Assembly (NCBI GenBank): GCA_945861435.1
Contig: CAMAUX010000027.1
Coordinates: 1 to 64,000 of the forward strand
Source: Chthoniobacter flavus
GTDB lineage: Bacteria > Verrucomicrobiota > Verrucomicrobiia > Chthoniobacterales > Chthoniobacteraceae
Length of the DNA stretch: 64,000 bases
Reading direction: 5' to 3'
Below are positions 42,397 to 51,627 of this stretch, piece after piece (within the stretch, counting starts at the first letter, position 1; every line of letters begins with the position of its first letter). The notes under the pieces were generated by a model. That model saw only the letters and a list, made by a program, of their open reading frames with translations, searched no databases and was not told the DNA's origin. Made by a program: the position numbers and the translations under genes.

Positions 42397-42418
42397 CCAC
42401 CCACACATCCTAATCATT

Positions 42419-43261
42419 ATGAGTTCTGTAGTTATCGATGCGCAACTGGTCAAAACCCTCCGCGAGAGAACCAATGCCGGTCTGATGGAATGCAAGCGCA
42501 CGCTTGCTGAGACCAATGGCGATATCGAGGCGGCGATCGACCTCCTTCGGAAGAAGGGTGCCGCTGGAGCCGCCAAGAAGGCGGATCGTGAGGCGAAGGA
42601 CGGAGTGATCGCGCAGGCGATCGCTGCGGGATCGAACGCTGGGTTGCTGGTGGAGATCAACTGCGAGACGGATTTCGTTGCCAAGAATGAGAGCTTCAAG
42701 GCGTTCGCCGCGGACGTTGCGAAGAGGCTTCTTGCGGATCCCTCCGCCGACCTTGAAGCCGATCGCATCGCCGCTGTGCAGATGCTGGGCGAAAACCTTC
42801 GTATCCGGCGTCATGCTCGGATCGACGCGGAGGGGAGCGGGTTGCTGGCAGCGTATATTCACACGGGCAGCAAGCTCGGTGTGTTGGTGGAGGTGAGCGT
42901 GACCAAGGAGGCGACCCTCCATAACGAGGCGTTCAAGCAGATGGTGTGCGACCTTGCGATGCAGGTGGCCGCCTCCAACCCGATCAGCGTGGACCGTGGT
43001 TCCGTGCCTGCGGACATTGTGGAGCGCGAGCGGGAGATCTGCCGTGGTCAGGTGCCGGCCGGCAAGCCTGCGAACATCATCGAGCAGATCATCGATGGGA
43101 AGATGAAGAACTTCTTCAGCCAGTCCTGCTTGGTCGACCAGTCCTTTGTGAAGGATCCTGATCTGAGCGTGAGCCAGGTGGTGGAGCAGACCGGCAAGGC
43201 GGTTGGCGATACCCTCACGGTTCGGCGGTTCCTGCGCTACGCGGTCGGACAGGAGGAATAA
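42419..43261 (+). CDS. tsf: Translation elongation factor Ts
   Basis: A 280-residue guanine-nucleotide exchange factor for EF-Tu. The N-terminal TDVGKLR-like helix (VKTLRERTNAGLMECKRTLAETNGDIEAAIDLLRKKG) is followed by the core motif LLVEINCETDFVAKNESF and IHTGSKLGVLVEV. C-terminal KPANIIEQIIDGKMKNFFSQSCLVDQSFVKD is typical. The ATG at 42419 is chosen because the longer frame runs back through the terminator. Confidence 0.97.
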   Translation: MSSVVIDAQLVKTLRERTNAGLMECKRTLAETNGDIEAAIDLLRKKGAAGAAKKADREAKDGVIAQAIAAGSNAGLLVEINCETDFVAKNESFKAFAADVAKRLLADPSADLEADRIAAVQMLGENLRIRRHARIDAEGSGLLAAYIHTGSKLGVLVEVSVTKEATLHNEAFKQMVCDLAMQVAASNPISVDRGSVPADIVEREREICRGQVPAGKPANIIEQIIDGKMKNFFSQSCLVDQSFVKDPDLSVSQVVEQTGKAVGDTLTVRRFLRYAVGQEE

Positions 43262-43287
43262 GTTTCCCCGAATTGCTCGGATTTTAG

Positions 43288-43324
43288 CGGCCCCGGTGGA
43301 TCGATTCCCCGGGGTCGTTTTCTT
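43288..43324 (+). terminator. Intrinsic terminator after tsf
   Basis: CGGCCCCGG pairs with CCGGGGTCG (one G-T pair) around an ~11-base loop, followed by TTTTCTTT. It begins 27 bases after the tsf stop. Confidence 0.8.
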
Positions 43325-43435
43325 TGGTGCATGCGCCGCATTTGCGGGCGGGTATGCGGACGCGCGAGGGTTGCGGGCGGGTGTGGGTGGAAGATTGCCC
43401 TTTTCCTTTTTGTCTGTGGCAAACAGCTTTGGGGG

Positions 43436-43666
43436 ATGACTGAGGCGCAACAGCAGACCATCGACAAGGTATTCGAACTACTCAGCGAGCACTTCGACCA
43501 TGCGGTGATCGCCGTTGGGGTGTATGACGAGGACAAGCAGTACACCACGGCGGCCTCGTTTTCCGGCGGGGTGGCGGCTGCGGTGGGTCTGTGCAGGCTC
43601 TACGAGATGAAGTGGAGCAAGGAGCACCTGTGGGGCGCCCCTGAGGACGAGGACTTCGATCGTTGA
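43436..43666 (+). CDS. Small hypothetical protein
   Basis: A 76-residue soluble, mildly acidic protein without a recognised family. It opens MTEAQQQTIDKVFELLSEHF, followed by HAVIAVGVYDEDKQY and a GGVAAAVGLCRLYEMKWSKE helix, and ends in an acidic tail (EDEDFDR). The ATG at 43436 follows a GGGGG stretch that can serve as a ribosome site; upstream sequence in frame looks non-coding. It lies downstream of the tsf terminator, so it probably has its own promoter. Confidence 0.65.
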   Translation: MTEAQQQTIDKVFELLSEHFDHAVIAVGVYDEDKQYTTAASFSGGVAAAVGLCRLYEMKWSKEHLWGAPEDEDFDR

Positions 43667-43714
43667 TGCCGGACCGACGGAGGGGGCGAGGGAACTCGTT
43701 GGGCCGCCCCGGGG

Positions 43715-44569
43715 CTAAGCGGTGACGGCGGGTGCGGGAAGGTGCATCTCGACCACCGCGAATGCGGAGTGGTTGTGGATGCTCTCATGGTTGACGGTGC
43801 GGACTTCGAACCATGCGATGCGTGGGTCCTGGCGCAGATGGGCGGCGACGTTGCGCACGACGTCCTCGACGAAGACCGGGTTGTCGTAGGCTTGCATGGT
43901 GACGAAGCGCTCGTCGGTCCGTTTGAGGAGGGGGTAGATGGGAGCGGAGGCGGATTTTTCTGCCACGGCGATGAGTTCCTCGATCCAGAGCATCTGCCAT
44001 GTGCCGTTGGTGTCGGTGCGTGTGCGCACGGAGATGGTGACGTAGCCGCGTTGGTTGTGGGCGCCGTAGTCGCTGATCATCTTGGAGCACGGACAGAGCG
44101 TGCTGACGGGGATGGTGACGCGGAGGATGAAGTCGTCGCTGTCGCCATTGGATTCGCCGATGAAGCAGCAGCGGTAATCCATGGGGGCTTTGAGTCCGCT
44201 GACGGGCGCCGTGCGCTGGAGGAAGTAGGTGAAGTCGAGTTCGATATGGGCGGCCTGTGCGTCGAGGCGCTGCTTGAGTTCGTGCAGGATGGCCGGGAGG
44301 GAGTGCATGGTGACCTCGCCCTGATGAGCTGCGAGCACCTGCAGGAACCGGCTCATGTGAGTGCCCTTGAAGTGCTGGGGCAGGTTGACCGAGAGCGAGA
44401 CACGGGCGGCGGTCTGCTGGCGTTGGTGTTCGCGGTCGAGCACCACGACGGGGTAGGTGAGGTCGCAGACGCCCACTTGGCGGATCTCGATGCCACGGGT
44501 GTCCGGGGTCTTCTGGACGTCGACCAACTCGGTGGTTGCGGGGGATTGAGGATGCGGGGTGTGGGTCAT
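43715..44569 (-). CDS. folE2: GTP cyclohydrolase IB
   Basis: A 284-residue type IB GTP cyclohydrolase, producing 7,8-dihydroneopterin triphosphate from GTP. Family motifs visible are LVDVQKTPDTRGIEIRQVGV at the start, HFKGTHMSRFLQVL, STLCPCSKMISDYGAHNQRG, carrying the catalytic Cys, and the C-terminal HESIHNHSAFAVVE. Type IB enzymes tolerate different metals and replace FolE under zinc limitation. As the last gene of the que cluster, five bases after queD, it probably supplies the first intermediate of preQ1 rather than of folate. Start at 44569 fits the MTHTPHPQ opening. Confidence 0.93.
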   Translation of the reverse strand: MTHTPHPQSPATTELVDVQKTPDTRGIEIRQVGVCDLTYPVVVLDREHQRQQTAARVSLSVNLPQHFKGTHMSRFLQVLAAHQGEVTMHSLPAILHELKQRLDAQAAHIELDFTYFLQRTAPVSGLKAPMDYRCCFIGESNGDSDDFILRVTIPVSTLCPCSKMISDYGAHNQRGYVTISVRTRTDTNGTWQMLWIEELIAVAEKSASAPIYPLLKRTDERFVTMQAYDNPVFVEDVVRNVAAHLRQDPRIAWFEVRTVNHESIHNHSAFAVVEMHLPAPAVTA

Positions 44570-44574
44570 TTCTC

Positions 44575-45030
44575 TTATTCGAAGTATTCCGCCCACGAGC
44601 TGCTCGTCTCCCAGAGACGCACCTTCACGACCCGCAGGCTGGCGCGGATGGGATAGCGGGTGGAGCCGGACTGGGCCAACTCTTTCAGTTGGGCGGTGAG
44701 GTGGTCGTAGAAGCTTTTGGCCATGACCTCGGTGGTGGGGTCGGTTCCCGGGAAGCCGATGATGCGCTCTCCGTAGGCTGCTTGGAGGGTGGCGAACATG
44801 GGGTCCTCGGTGTTCATGCAGAGGGCGTGGTCGAAGCGTTCGAGGAAGGCGTGCATGATTTCGCGGACGACTTTGAAATCGCAGACCATCTCGTTTTCAT
44901 CGAGTGCATCTGCCTCGAGCACGCATTCCACCTTGCGGCTGTGGCCGTGGGGGAACTGGCACTTGTCGGGATGCTTGGAGAGCATGTGACCGTTTTCGAC
45001 CTCGAAGGTTTTGCAGATGCGGTAGGGCAT
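44575..45030 (-). CDS. queD: 6-carboxytetrahydropterin synthase
   Basis: A 151-residue pterin synthase family enzyme converting dihydroneopterin triphosphate to 6-carboxytetrahydropterin. The catalytic Cys24 lies in HPDKCQFPHGHS and the zinc ligands include His15, His28 and His30. MVCDFKVVREIM, FDHALCMN and PTTEVMAKSFYDHL are typical of QueD. It lies six bases downstream of queE and five upstream of folE2. Confidence 0.94.
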   Translation of the reverse strand: MPYRICKTFEVENGHMLSKHPDKCQFPHGHSRKVECVLEADALDENEMVCDFKVVREIMHAFLERFDHALCMNTEDPMFATLQAAYGERIIGFPGTDPTTEVMAKSFYDHLTAQLKELAQSGSTRYPIRASLRVVKVRLWETSSSWAEYFE

Positions 45031-45036
45031 GGATGT

Positions 45037-45726
45037 TCAGGTTCCCTTGGTGTTGCCAAAGAGGGTGATGTGAAGGCGGTCGCAGTAGCGGTATCCGCGG
45101 GACTTGCAGAGTTCGAGCACGGTGTGCACGCGGGCGTTGAGGGCGGACTGTTCGGTGCCCTGCGGCATCAGCAGGACCTTGGAGGGTGGGATGTCCGTGC
45201 CCACTGCAGCGAGCAGGGATTCGATTTCGGGGAGATCGTTGGCGGATTCGACCACGAACTTGAATTGGAATGGGTGCTGCGTGACCCATTGGCGGAGTAC
45301 GCCGGGCTGGAGGCGGGTCGCCTCGTGCTTGCGGGCCCATTCCTCGCCGAGGGTCTGCGGGGCGGAGTTGGCGAGCTTCGGGCTGATGGAAGCGAGGTCG
45401 CAGGCGATGCCGGAGGGAGGAACGGTGCCTGCGGTTTCGATGGTGATATGGAGGCCGCGCGCGCGCAGTGCTGAGGCGAGTGCCGGGAGTTCGGGCGCCA
45501 CCATGGGCTCGCCTCCGGTGAGGACGACGTGCCGTGCGGGGTGGGCGGTGACGGCCGCGAGAACCTCATCCACGCTCATTTGGCGGCCTTCAGGAGTCCA
45601 GGACGCGTATTTGGTGTCGCACCACTGGCAGCGCAGGTTGCAGCCGGCGGTGCGCACGAAAACGGAGGGAACGCCGGTCAGTTCGCCCTCGCCCTGAATG
45701 GAATAAAAAATCTCAGAGATCCACAC
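45037..45726 (-). CDS. queE: 7-carboxy-7-deazaguanine synthase (radical SAM)
   Basis: A 229-residue radical SAM enzyme that contracts 6-carboxytetrahydropterin to 7-carboxy-7-deazaguanine. The [4Fe-4S] motif CNLRCQWC gives Cys29, Cys33 and Cys36, preceded by EIFYSIQGEGELTGVPSVFVR, the QueE opening. VVLTGGEPM and ETAGT follow for SAM binding. The order queC-queE-queD with gaps of 6-15 bases indicates one transcript. Confidence 0.95.
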   Translation of the reverse strand: MWISEIFYSIQGEGELTGVPSVFVRTAGCNLRCQWCDTKYASWTPEGRQMSVDEVLAAVTAHPARHVVLTGGEPMVAPELPALASALRARGLHITIETAGTVPPSGIACDLASISPKLANSAPQTLGEEWARKHEATRLQPGVLRQWVTQHPFQFKFVVESANDLPEIESLLAAVGTDIPPSKVLLMPQGTEQSALNARVHTVLELCKSRGYRYCDRLHITLFGNTKGT

Positions 45727-45741
45727 GGTGACGGGGTGGGT

Positions 45742-46431
45742 TCAGGCGGGCTTGGGCGGGAGCGGGCCGCAGTGTGCGTAGGCGGTGGGGTCCGTGATTT
45801 CTGCGAGGAGGAAGGCTTCGCGGCGTTCGACGCAGGTGCCGCATTCGCCGCAGTGGAGCTCTGCGCCGACGTAGCAGGACCATGTGTTTTTAAAGTCGAC
45901 GCCGAGAGCATGGCCGCGTTGTGCGATCTGGGCCTTGGTCATGGCGATGAAGGGGCGGTGGACCTCGATGGAGCCGTAGCTGCCAAGGCGGATGGCGGCG
46001 GCCATGGCCTCCATGAAGGGTTCGCGGCAGTCGGGATAGATCGCGTGGTCGCCCGCGTGCGCGGCGATCACCAGTCCGCTTGCGCCCTGGCTTTCCGCAA
46101 ATCCGGCGGCGATGGCGAGCATGATTCCGTTGCGGAAGGGGACGACGGTCTGCTTCATGGAAGCTTCCTCGTAGTGGCCTGTGGGAATGGGGGCGCCGTT
46201 CTGGAGGAGGGCGGAGGTGAAGTGCTGGCCAATGAAGGCGAGGGGCACGGTGGTGTGCGGGACGCCGAGGAGTTCAGCGTGATGGCGTGCGAGTGGCAGT
46301 TCGCGGGCGTGATGCTTCGCGCCGTAGTCGAAGCTGAGGCAGGCGGCGACTTCGTGGTGCGTCCGCGCTTCGTAGAGGGCGCACACGGAGTCCATGCCGC
46401 CGCTCAGAAGCACGATGACGCGGGAGTTCAT
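45742..46431 (-). CDS. queC: 7-cyano-7-deazaguanine synthase
   Basis: A 229-residue ATP-dependent enzyme forming preQ0 from 7-carboxy-7-deazaguanine. The PP-loop SGGMDS lies at residues 10-15 after VIVLLSG, followed by SFDYGAKHHARELP, VPFRNGIMLAIAAGFAE and a zinc knuckle in TWSCYVGAELHCGECGTC. The ATG at 46431 overlaps the queF stop by four bases (ATGA), so translation is coupled. Confidence 0.95.
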   Translation of the reverse strand: MNSRVIVLLSGGMDSVCALYEARTHHEVAACLSFDYGAKHHARELPLARHHAELLGVPHTTVPLAFIGQHFTSALLQNGAPIPTGHYEEASMKQTVVPFRNGIMLAIAAGFAESQGASGLVIAAHAGDHAIYPDCREPFMEAMAAAIRLGSYGSIEVHRPFIAMTKAQIAQRGHALGVDFKNTWSCYVGAELHCGECGTCVERREAFLLAEITDPTAYAHCGPLPPKPA

Positions 46432-46844
46432 GGGTGGGAGGCGTCGACTGTGACGCTGATCCCGCCGCGGGCCGCGAACTCGCCATGGACGGTCATCCGG
46501 CGCGGTTTGCACACTGCGACCAAGTCTTCGAGGATGCGGTTGACGACCTCCTCGTTGAAGCTGCGGGTGTTGCGGTAGGAAGCCAGGTAGAATTTGAGGG
46601 ACTTGGTTTCGATGCAGAGGCGGTCTGGGATGTACTCGATGCGCAGTTTGGCGAAGTCGGGCTGCGTAGTGATGGGGCACAGCGAGGTGAAGTCCGCACA
46701 ATCAAAGCGCACCCAGTAATCGCGGCCGGGCGTCTTGTTTTCGAAGCTCTCAAGCACTTTGGTGCCGGGGGTGGCGGGGTAGGTGGCATCCGCCTTGCCC
46801 AGAAGGGTGAGGCCGCGGCGGGCGGTTGTTTTGGACTTTTTCAT
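46428..46844 (-). CDS. queF: preQ0 reductase (NADPH-dependent 7-cyano-7-deazaguanine reductase)
   Basis: A 138-residue type I (unimodular) QueF, reducing the nitrile of preQ0 to preQ1. The thioimide-forming Cys56 lies in FTSLCPITTQPDFA, followed by ESKSLK-like IETKSLKFYLASYRNTRSFNEEVVN, the QueF NADPH motif. It is the first gene of the operon queF-queC-queE-queD-folE2. The ~100 bases upstream do not show the preQ1-I riboswitch core that I would expect. Confidence 0.95.
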   Translation of the reverse strand: MKKSKTTARRGLTLLGKADATYPATPGTKVLESFENKTPGRDYWVRFDCADFTSLCPITTQPDFAKLRIEYIPDRLCIETKSLKFYLASYRNTRSFNEEVVNRILEDLVAVCKPRRMTVHGEFAARGGISVTVDASHP

Positions 46845-46946
46845 GCTCGGGAAAATGGGGCTGCAGGGGATGGAAAAAAGGTGAGTGTAAGCATAGGGGC
46901 GCGGATGCAGCCAGCGTTTGAGTGCGGAGTTGAGGCAGGTGCGTCC

Positions 46947-48176
46947 TCAGGCCCCGTCGTGGTTGCGCAGCCATTGCAGCGCGCCTGTGGCCGCGCGGGT
47001 TCCGGTGGCGAAGCAGCCTTGGATAAGGTAGCCGCCGGTGGGTGCCTCCCAGTCGATCATCTCGCCGGCGGCGAAGACACCGGGCAGCTTGGGAAGCATG
47101 AGCGATGGGTCGAGTTCCTGCCAGCAGAGGCCGCCCGCGGAGGAGATGGCTTCTGCGATGGGGCGGGGGCCGCGAAGTGCGATGGGGCAGGATTGAACGA
47201 GGGTTGCGAGTGCTTCCGGTGACTCGAAAGGCGTGTCTGATGTGTTCGCGGCGTGAGCGAGGATGGCGGTGGCGGCATCGCCCAGATTCAAGCGCTGAAG
47301 CGCCTTTGCGGGCGATCCGCTGCGCACCGGGCCGATGCGCGCTGCGAGACGCTGGGGAGTTACCCCGGGCTTGAAATCGATGTGGAGGATGGGCGTTGGC
47401 AGTGCCCGCAGGGCCGGGCCGAGACGATAGAGGGCGCTGCCTTCGAGCCCATAGCGGGTGACGAGTAGTTCCCCTAAGACGCGCGTTCCGCCAGCACTTG
47501 CGGCGAGGTTCTTGAGGGGGCGACCCTCCGCGCTTTCCAGCACGGACGGGGGCCACGGGTGTTCCCATCCGCAGTTGGCGGGCTGCCAAGCGGAGCACTT
47601 GGCGCCGAGGTTCTGGAGCGCTTCAGTCCAGAGGCCGTCGGAACCGGTCTGCGGCCATGAGGCGCCGCCGAGGGCGAGGATGACGCAAGTTGCGGTGGTG
47701 GTGGAAGTGCGGCCGTCGTGCTCGAAATCCAGCTCCCATGCAGGTTGCGGGGTGGTGAGCGGGCGCATTCCGCGGAGGCGGTGTCCGGTGCGGAGGTTGA
47801 CGTGGAGGCTGCGCAGACGCTGCACCCAGCGGCGAAGAAGCGGGGCGGCCTTGAGTTCGCGTGGGTATACCCTGCCGGTGGATGCGACGAAGGTTTCGAC
47901 GCCAAGGCCGGCGGCCCATTCACGGAGGGCGTTGCAGTCGGCCTCGGCAAGCAGCTCCAGCCACGGGATGGGTGGGGTGCCGGGGCTCTGGTAATGGGAG
48001 GCCATTTCTTCGCGCGGCTGGGCGAAGGTGAGGTTGAGCCCGCCGCGTCCTGCGACGAGGAATTTGCGGCCTGCGGAGGCTTTTGCCTCAAAAAGGGAGA
48101 CACTGGCGCCCGCGCTGGCGGCGATTTCGGCGGCGCGCAGTCCTGCGGGACCAGCGCCGACGACGGCGATGTCCAT
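46947..48176 (-). CDS. FAD-dependent oxidoreductase (HI0933/TIGR03862-like)
   Basis: A 409-residue flavoprotein. The FAD Rossmann motif VVGAGPAGLRAAEIAA is at the N-terminus, followed by AGRKFLVAGRGGLNLTF, the hallmark of the HI0933-like family, then VILALGGASWPQTGSDG and the C-terminal GVFAAGEMIDWEAPTGGYLIQGCFATG. TIGR03862-type proteins have this layout. Substrate unknown; they are often annotated as aminoacetone oxidases without firm support. I start at the ATG at 48176; the longer frame would run through the nrdA upstream region. Confidence 0.9.
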   Translation of the reverse strand: MDIAVVGAGPAGLRAAEIAASAGASVSLFEAKASAGRKFLVAGRGGLNLTFAQPREEMASHYQSPGTPPIPWLELLAEADCNALREWAAGLGVETFVASTGRVYPRELKAAPLLRRWVQRLRSLHVNLRTGHRLRGMRPLTTPQPAWELDFEHDGRTSTTTATCVILALGGASWPQTGSDGLWTEALQNLGAKCSAWQPANCGWEHPWPPSVLESAEGRPLKNLAASAGGTRVLGELLVTRYGLEGSALYRLGPALRALPTPILHIDFKPGVTPQRLAARIGPVRSGSPAKALQRLNLGDAATAILAHAANTSDTPFESPEALATLVQSCPIALRGPRPIAEAISSAGGLCWQELDPSLMLPKLPGVFAAGEMIDWEAPTGGYLIQGCFATGTRAATGALQWLRNHDGA

Positions 48177-48377
48177 GGAGCAAGCAAACAGGGGGGAGGG
48201 GTGGCGCGCAATGCCGGTGAGCAGGGTGTTGGGCGCTCTGGGGGGCGTGGAACCCATGGAAATGCGGGTTCGCGGTGGGGGGGTGATGCCTTTTTCTGGG
48301 TTTTCTTGGCTCCCGGGCGGGGTCAGGACGCGCAAGCAAAAAGTGGTTTTTACGAGGTTTTTTCCCAAGACCGCAAC

Positions 48378-48443
48378 TTGACTGGGGGCGGCGCGCATCG
48401 GTTATGTTGTGTGCTTCGCTCGATCCGCCACAACCCGTTGTGG
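48378..48443 (+). promoter_or_regulatory. Candidate nrdA promoter with NrdR-like boxes
   Basis: TTGACT (48378-48383) and TATGTT (48403-48408) form a possible promoter with a long 19-base spacer. A 16-bp palindrome, CCACAACCCGTTGTGG (48428-48443), resembles the CAC(A/T)A...T(A/T)GTG core of NrdR boxes. A half-site TTGTGT lies exactly 31 bases upstream, the spacing known for paired NrdR boxes, and overlaps the -10 region. Confidence 0.4.
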
Positions 48444-48526
48444 TTTGCAGGCCCCTGATGCTGCGCTGATCCCGTCGCCGCCAGAAACCGTCACCGCCAC
48501 CCTTCGCCACCCTGAAAGAGACCGCA

Positions 48527-51367
48527 ATGAGTTTGGAAACATTCGCCCTGACCAATAGTGAATTCGCCCCCGAAGTTTCGGGGGATTATCCCCAAGTGAT
48601 CCGCAGGGAGGTGTCGAGTTCATCGACGGAAAAGCCGCGTGTGGTGCCGTGGCTGGGACACAAGATTGCGCAGGCGGTGCGCGCGGCGTCGCTGGCGACC
48701 GGTGCGGATGTGAGTGTGGGGGACCAGGTGCAGGCGGAGATCGAGTTCCGGCTGAAGCGGGAGCGTCCTCTTTTCATCCATGTGGAGCAGTTGCAGGACA
48801 TGGTGGAGGAAACCCTGATCGAGTTGGGGCATGGAAAGGTGGCATTGGCGTACGCGAAGTATCGGGCTCGGCGCTCGGCGTTGCGCGACATCGACAAGGA
48901 CGCCAATCAGGCGACGGACGCGCAGTTGGAGTTGGCATCGCGCGAGCAACTCACCGAGATGCGGGCGCGGATTTCGTTCGCTAGGATCGGTCTGGATCTG
49001 ACGATGAGCGATCCGGAGTTGATCGGCCGTCTGCTGCGCAGCGTTTCGATGAACCTAACCGCTGAGGAGCAACGCGACACCATTGTGCTCAATGCAAAGA
49101 GCCTTCTGGATGTCGACGCCGATTCGCGGTTTTTCGCCGGGCGGATTCTCCTGAGCTACATCTACGAGGAGACGCTTCCGTGGAAGATCAGTGATGGGAT
49201 CGGTGCTCTGAAAGAAGCGCATCGCAAGGCGTTCTTGGCGGCGATCCCGAAGGGCATCGAGGCCGGGCGGTTGGACAAGAGCCTGCTGGATTTCGATCTG
49301 AAGGCGATGGCCAGTGCGCTGGATCCGTACGCGGATCTGCAGTTTGATTTCATCGGGATCCAGAACCTGTACGATCGTTACCTGATCCACATCCGGGACC
49401 AGCAGGCCGGGACCAAGGTGCGGCTGGAGGCGCCGCAGATGTTCTGGCTGCGCGTGGCGATGGGGCTGTCCCTGCGGGAGAAGAACAAGGAGGAGGCAGC
49501 GCGCGAGTTTTACGGGGTGTACAAGACGCGTCGGGCATGTTCGTCGACGCCGACGCTCTTCAATGCCGGCACCTGCAGGCCGCAGCTCTCGAGCTGTTAC
49601 CTGCTGTACTGCGGGGATTCCATTGAGGAAATCACCGAGACATGGAGCCGCTTCTCGCATCTCTCGAAGTGGGCTGGCGGGCTGGGGTGCTCTTGGACGG
49701 CGGTGCGGGGCACCGGTTCGCACATTCAGGGGACGAACGGCGAGTCCTCGGGAGTGATTCCCTTTTTGAAGGTGTCCAACGACATCGCCATCGCGGTGAA
49801 CCAAGGCGGTAAGCGGCCCGGGGCTCTGTGCAGCTACTTGGAGCTGTGGCATGCGGATGTGGAGGACTTCCTGGACCTGCGCAAGGAGACGGGAGACGAC
49901 CGTCGGCGCACGCACAACATGAACACGGCCCACTGGATTCCGGACCTGTTCATGAAGCGGCTCAAGCTGATTTCCGACGGGAAGCTTTCGAAGGAGGCGA
50001 CATGGACGCTCTTCCGCACCAACGAGGTGCGGGATCTTCCCGAGACCTACGGGCGCGCATTTGAGGAGCGCTACGAGCACTACGAGCGCCTCGCGGAGGA
50101 GGGCAAGATCTGGGGCCGCAAGGTGCGTGTGCTGGCGCTGTGGAAGAAGATGCTCGAGACGCTCTTTGAGACGGGGCATCCGTGGATGACGTGGAAGGAT
50201 CCCGCGAACCTGCGTTCGCCGCAGGACCACTGCGGGGTGATTCACAACTCGAACCTCTGCACGGAGATCGAGCTGAACACGAGCATGGACGAGGTGGCGG
50301 TCTGCAACCTTGCATCCATCAACATCCCGGCGCATCTGCGCGAGGATGGTGGCATCGATCACGACAAGCTGCGTGCGACGGTGAAGACGGTGATGCGGAT
50401 GCTGGACAACGTCATCGACATCAACTTCTACCCGGTGCCAGCGGCGGCCAACGCGAACCTCAAGCACCGGCCCGTGGGCCTCGGTGTGATGGGTCTGCAG
50501 GATGCGCTCTACATGAAGCGCGTCCCGTTCGACTCCCCGGCGGCTGTCGATTTCAACGACGAGTTCATGGAGGCCGTGGCCTTCTACGCATACAATGCGA
50601 GCAGCGATCTCGCGGCCGAGCGTGGCGCGTATGCCAGTTACCAGGGGTCGAAGTGGCAGCGCGGATTGCTGCCGCTCGACACGCTGGAACTGCTCGAGCA
50701 GGAGCGTGGCATTCCCGTGAATGTGAGCCGCACGAGTCGGATGGATTGGGAGCAACTGCGCGCAAAGATTGCCAAGCAGGGGATGCGGAATTCCAACTGC
50801 CTTGCCATCGCCCCCACGGCCACGATTTCCAACCTCATGGGGTCCACCCCGTGCGTGGAGCCCGTGTACAAGCACATCCACACCAAGTCGAACCTGAGCG
50901 GTGAGTTCATCCGCACGAACGATCACTTGGTGAAGGAACTCCAGCGCCACGGGATCTGGGATTCCGACATGCTGGCCGATTTGAAGTACTTCGACGGATC
51001 CATCCAGCGCATCGAGCGGATTCCGGAAGACGTGAAGAGGCTCTACAAGACGGCATTCGAGATCGAGCCGACCTGGATCCTGCAGTGTGCGGCGGCGCGT
51101 CAGAAGTGGATCGATCAGGCCCAGAGCACGAACCTCTGGCTGGACGACAACGACGCGCGCAAGGCGAGCTTCATGTATCGGGAAGCGTGGGAGCGTGGTT
51201 TGAAGACGACCTATTACCTACGCACGATGAACAAGTCGTCCATCGACTCCGGCCACCGCGAACGCCGCATCACCGAGGCTGCGCCTGCAACGCCCGACGA
51301 GGCGGCGAAGATGGCGTGTTCGATCGAGGCGATGCGCAACGGCGGTTCCTGCGAATCCTGCCAGTAA
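48527..51367 (+). CDS. nrdA: Class Ia ribonucleotide reductase, large subunit
   Basis: A 946-residue ribonucleoside-diphosphate reductase alpha chain. An ATP-cone-like N-terminal region covers about 40-130. Catalytic features are LSSCYLL with the first redox Cys, SNLCTEIEL holding the Asn/Cys/Glu active site, VAVCNLASI with the second redox Cys, and the radical-transfer tyrosines in KTTYYLRTM. The C-terminal shuttle pair Cys942 and Cys945 is in SCESCQ. At ~946 residues it is longer than E. coli NrdA (761), mainly at the N-terminus. No nrdB lies beside it in this window, so the small subunit must be encoded elsewhere. Confidence 0.95.
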   Translation: MSLETFALTNSEFAPEVSGDYPQVIRREVSSSSTEKPRVVPWLGHKIAQAVRAASLATGADVSVGDQVQAEIEFRLKRERPLFIHVEQLQDMVEETLIELGHGKVALAYAKYRARRSALRDIDKDANQATDAQLELASREQLTEMRARISFARIGLDLTMSDPELIGRLLRSVSMNLTAEEQRDTIVLNAKSLLDVDADSRFFAGRILLSYIYEETLPWKISDGIGALKEAHRKAFLAAIPKGIEAGRLDKSLLDFDLKAMASALDPYADLQFDFIGIQNLYDRYLIHIRDQQAGTKVRLEAPQMFWLRVAMGLSLREKNKEEAAREFYGVYKTRRACSSTPTLFNAGTCRPQLSSCYLLYCGDSIEEITETWSRFSHLSKWAGGLGCSWTAVRGTGSHIQGTNGESSGVIPFLKVSNDIAIAVNQGGKRPGALCSYLELWHADVEDFLDLRKETGDDRRRTHNMNTAHWIPDLFMKRLKLISDGKLSKEATWTLFRTNEVRDLPETYGRAFEERYEHYERLAEEGKIWGRKVRVLALWKKMLETLFETGHPWMTWKDPANLRSPQDHCGVIHNSNLCTEIELNTSMDEVAVCNLASINIPAHLREDGGIDHDKLRATVKTVMRMLDNVIDINFYPVPAAANANLKHRPVGLGVMGLQDALYMKRVPFDSPAAVDFNDEFMEAVAFYAYNASSDLAAERGAYASYQGSKWQRGLLPLDTLELLEQERGIPVNVSRTSRMDWEQLRAKIAKQGMRNSNCLAIAPTATISNLMGSTPCVEPVYKHIHTKSNLSGEFIRTNDHLVKELQRHGIWDSDMLADLKYFDGSIQRIERIPEDVKRLYKTAFEIEPTWILQCAAARQKWIDQAQSTNLWLDDNDARKASFMYREAWERGLKTTYYLRTMNKSSIDSGHRERRITEAAPATPDEAAKMACSIEAMRNGGSCESCQ

Positions 51368-51627
51368 CGGAGATCGACTGGTTGTTGGTTGTTGGTTGAG
51401 CGGCAGTCGGGGAGTCGTGTGCGCGAGCGCATGGAGGCCCCGCTGCCGCTGAACCTTGGGGGGGGCGGCGAGTGGGGTTGACGTGCGCGCCAAGTCGATG
51501 CGTGCGGGCAGTCGGCGGTGCTTGTGTGCTTTCGTGGCGTCGGCACACGGGCAGTTGGTGGAAGCATCGGTGATCCCCGAGGGCGGCGGGTTTGCACGGG
51601 ACACCGCCTGTGATACACGGGAGGGCC

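Noticed and set aside
46845-46946. preQ1 riboswitch upstream of queF
   Set aside because: The leader has a pyrimidine stretch and A-rich patches, but I could not find the preQ1-I stem-loop followed by its A-rich tail. A covariance search would settle it.
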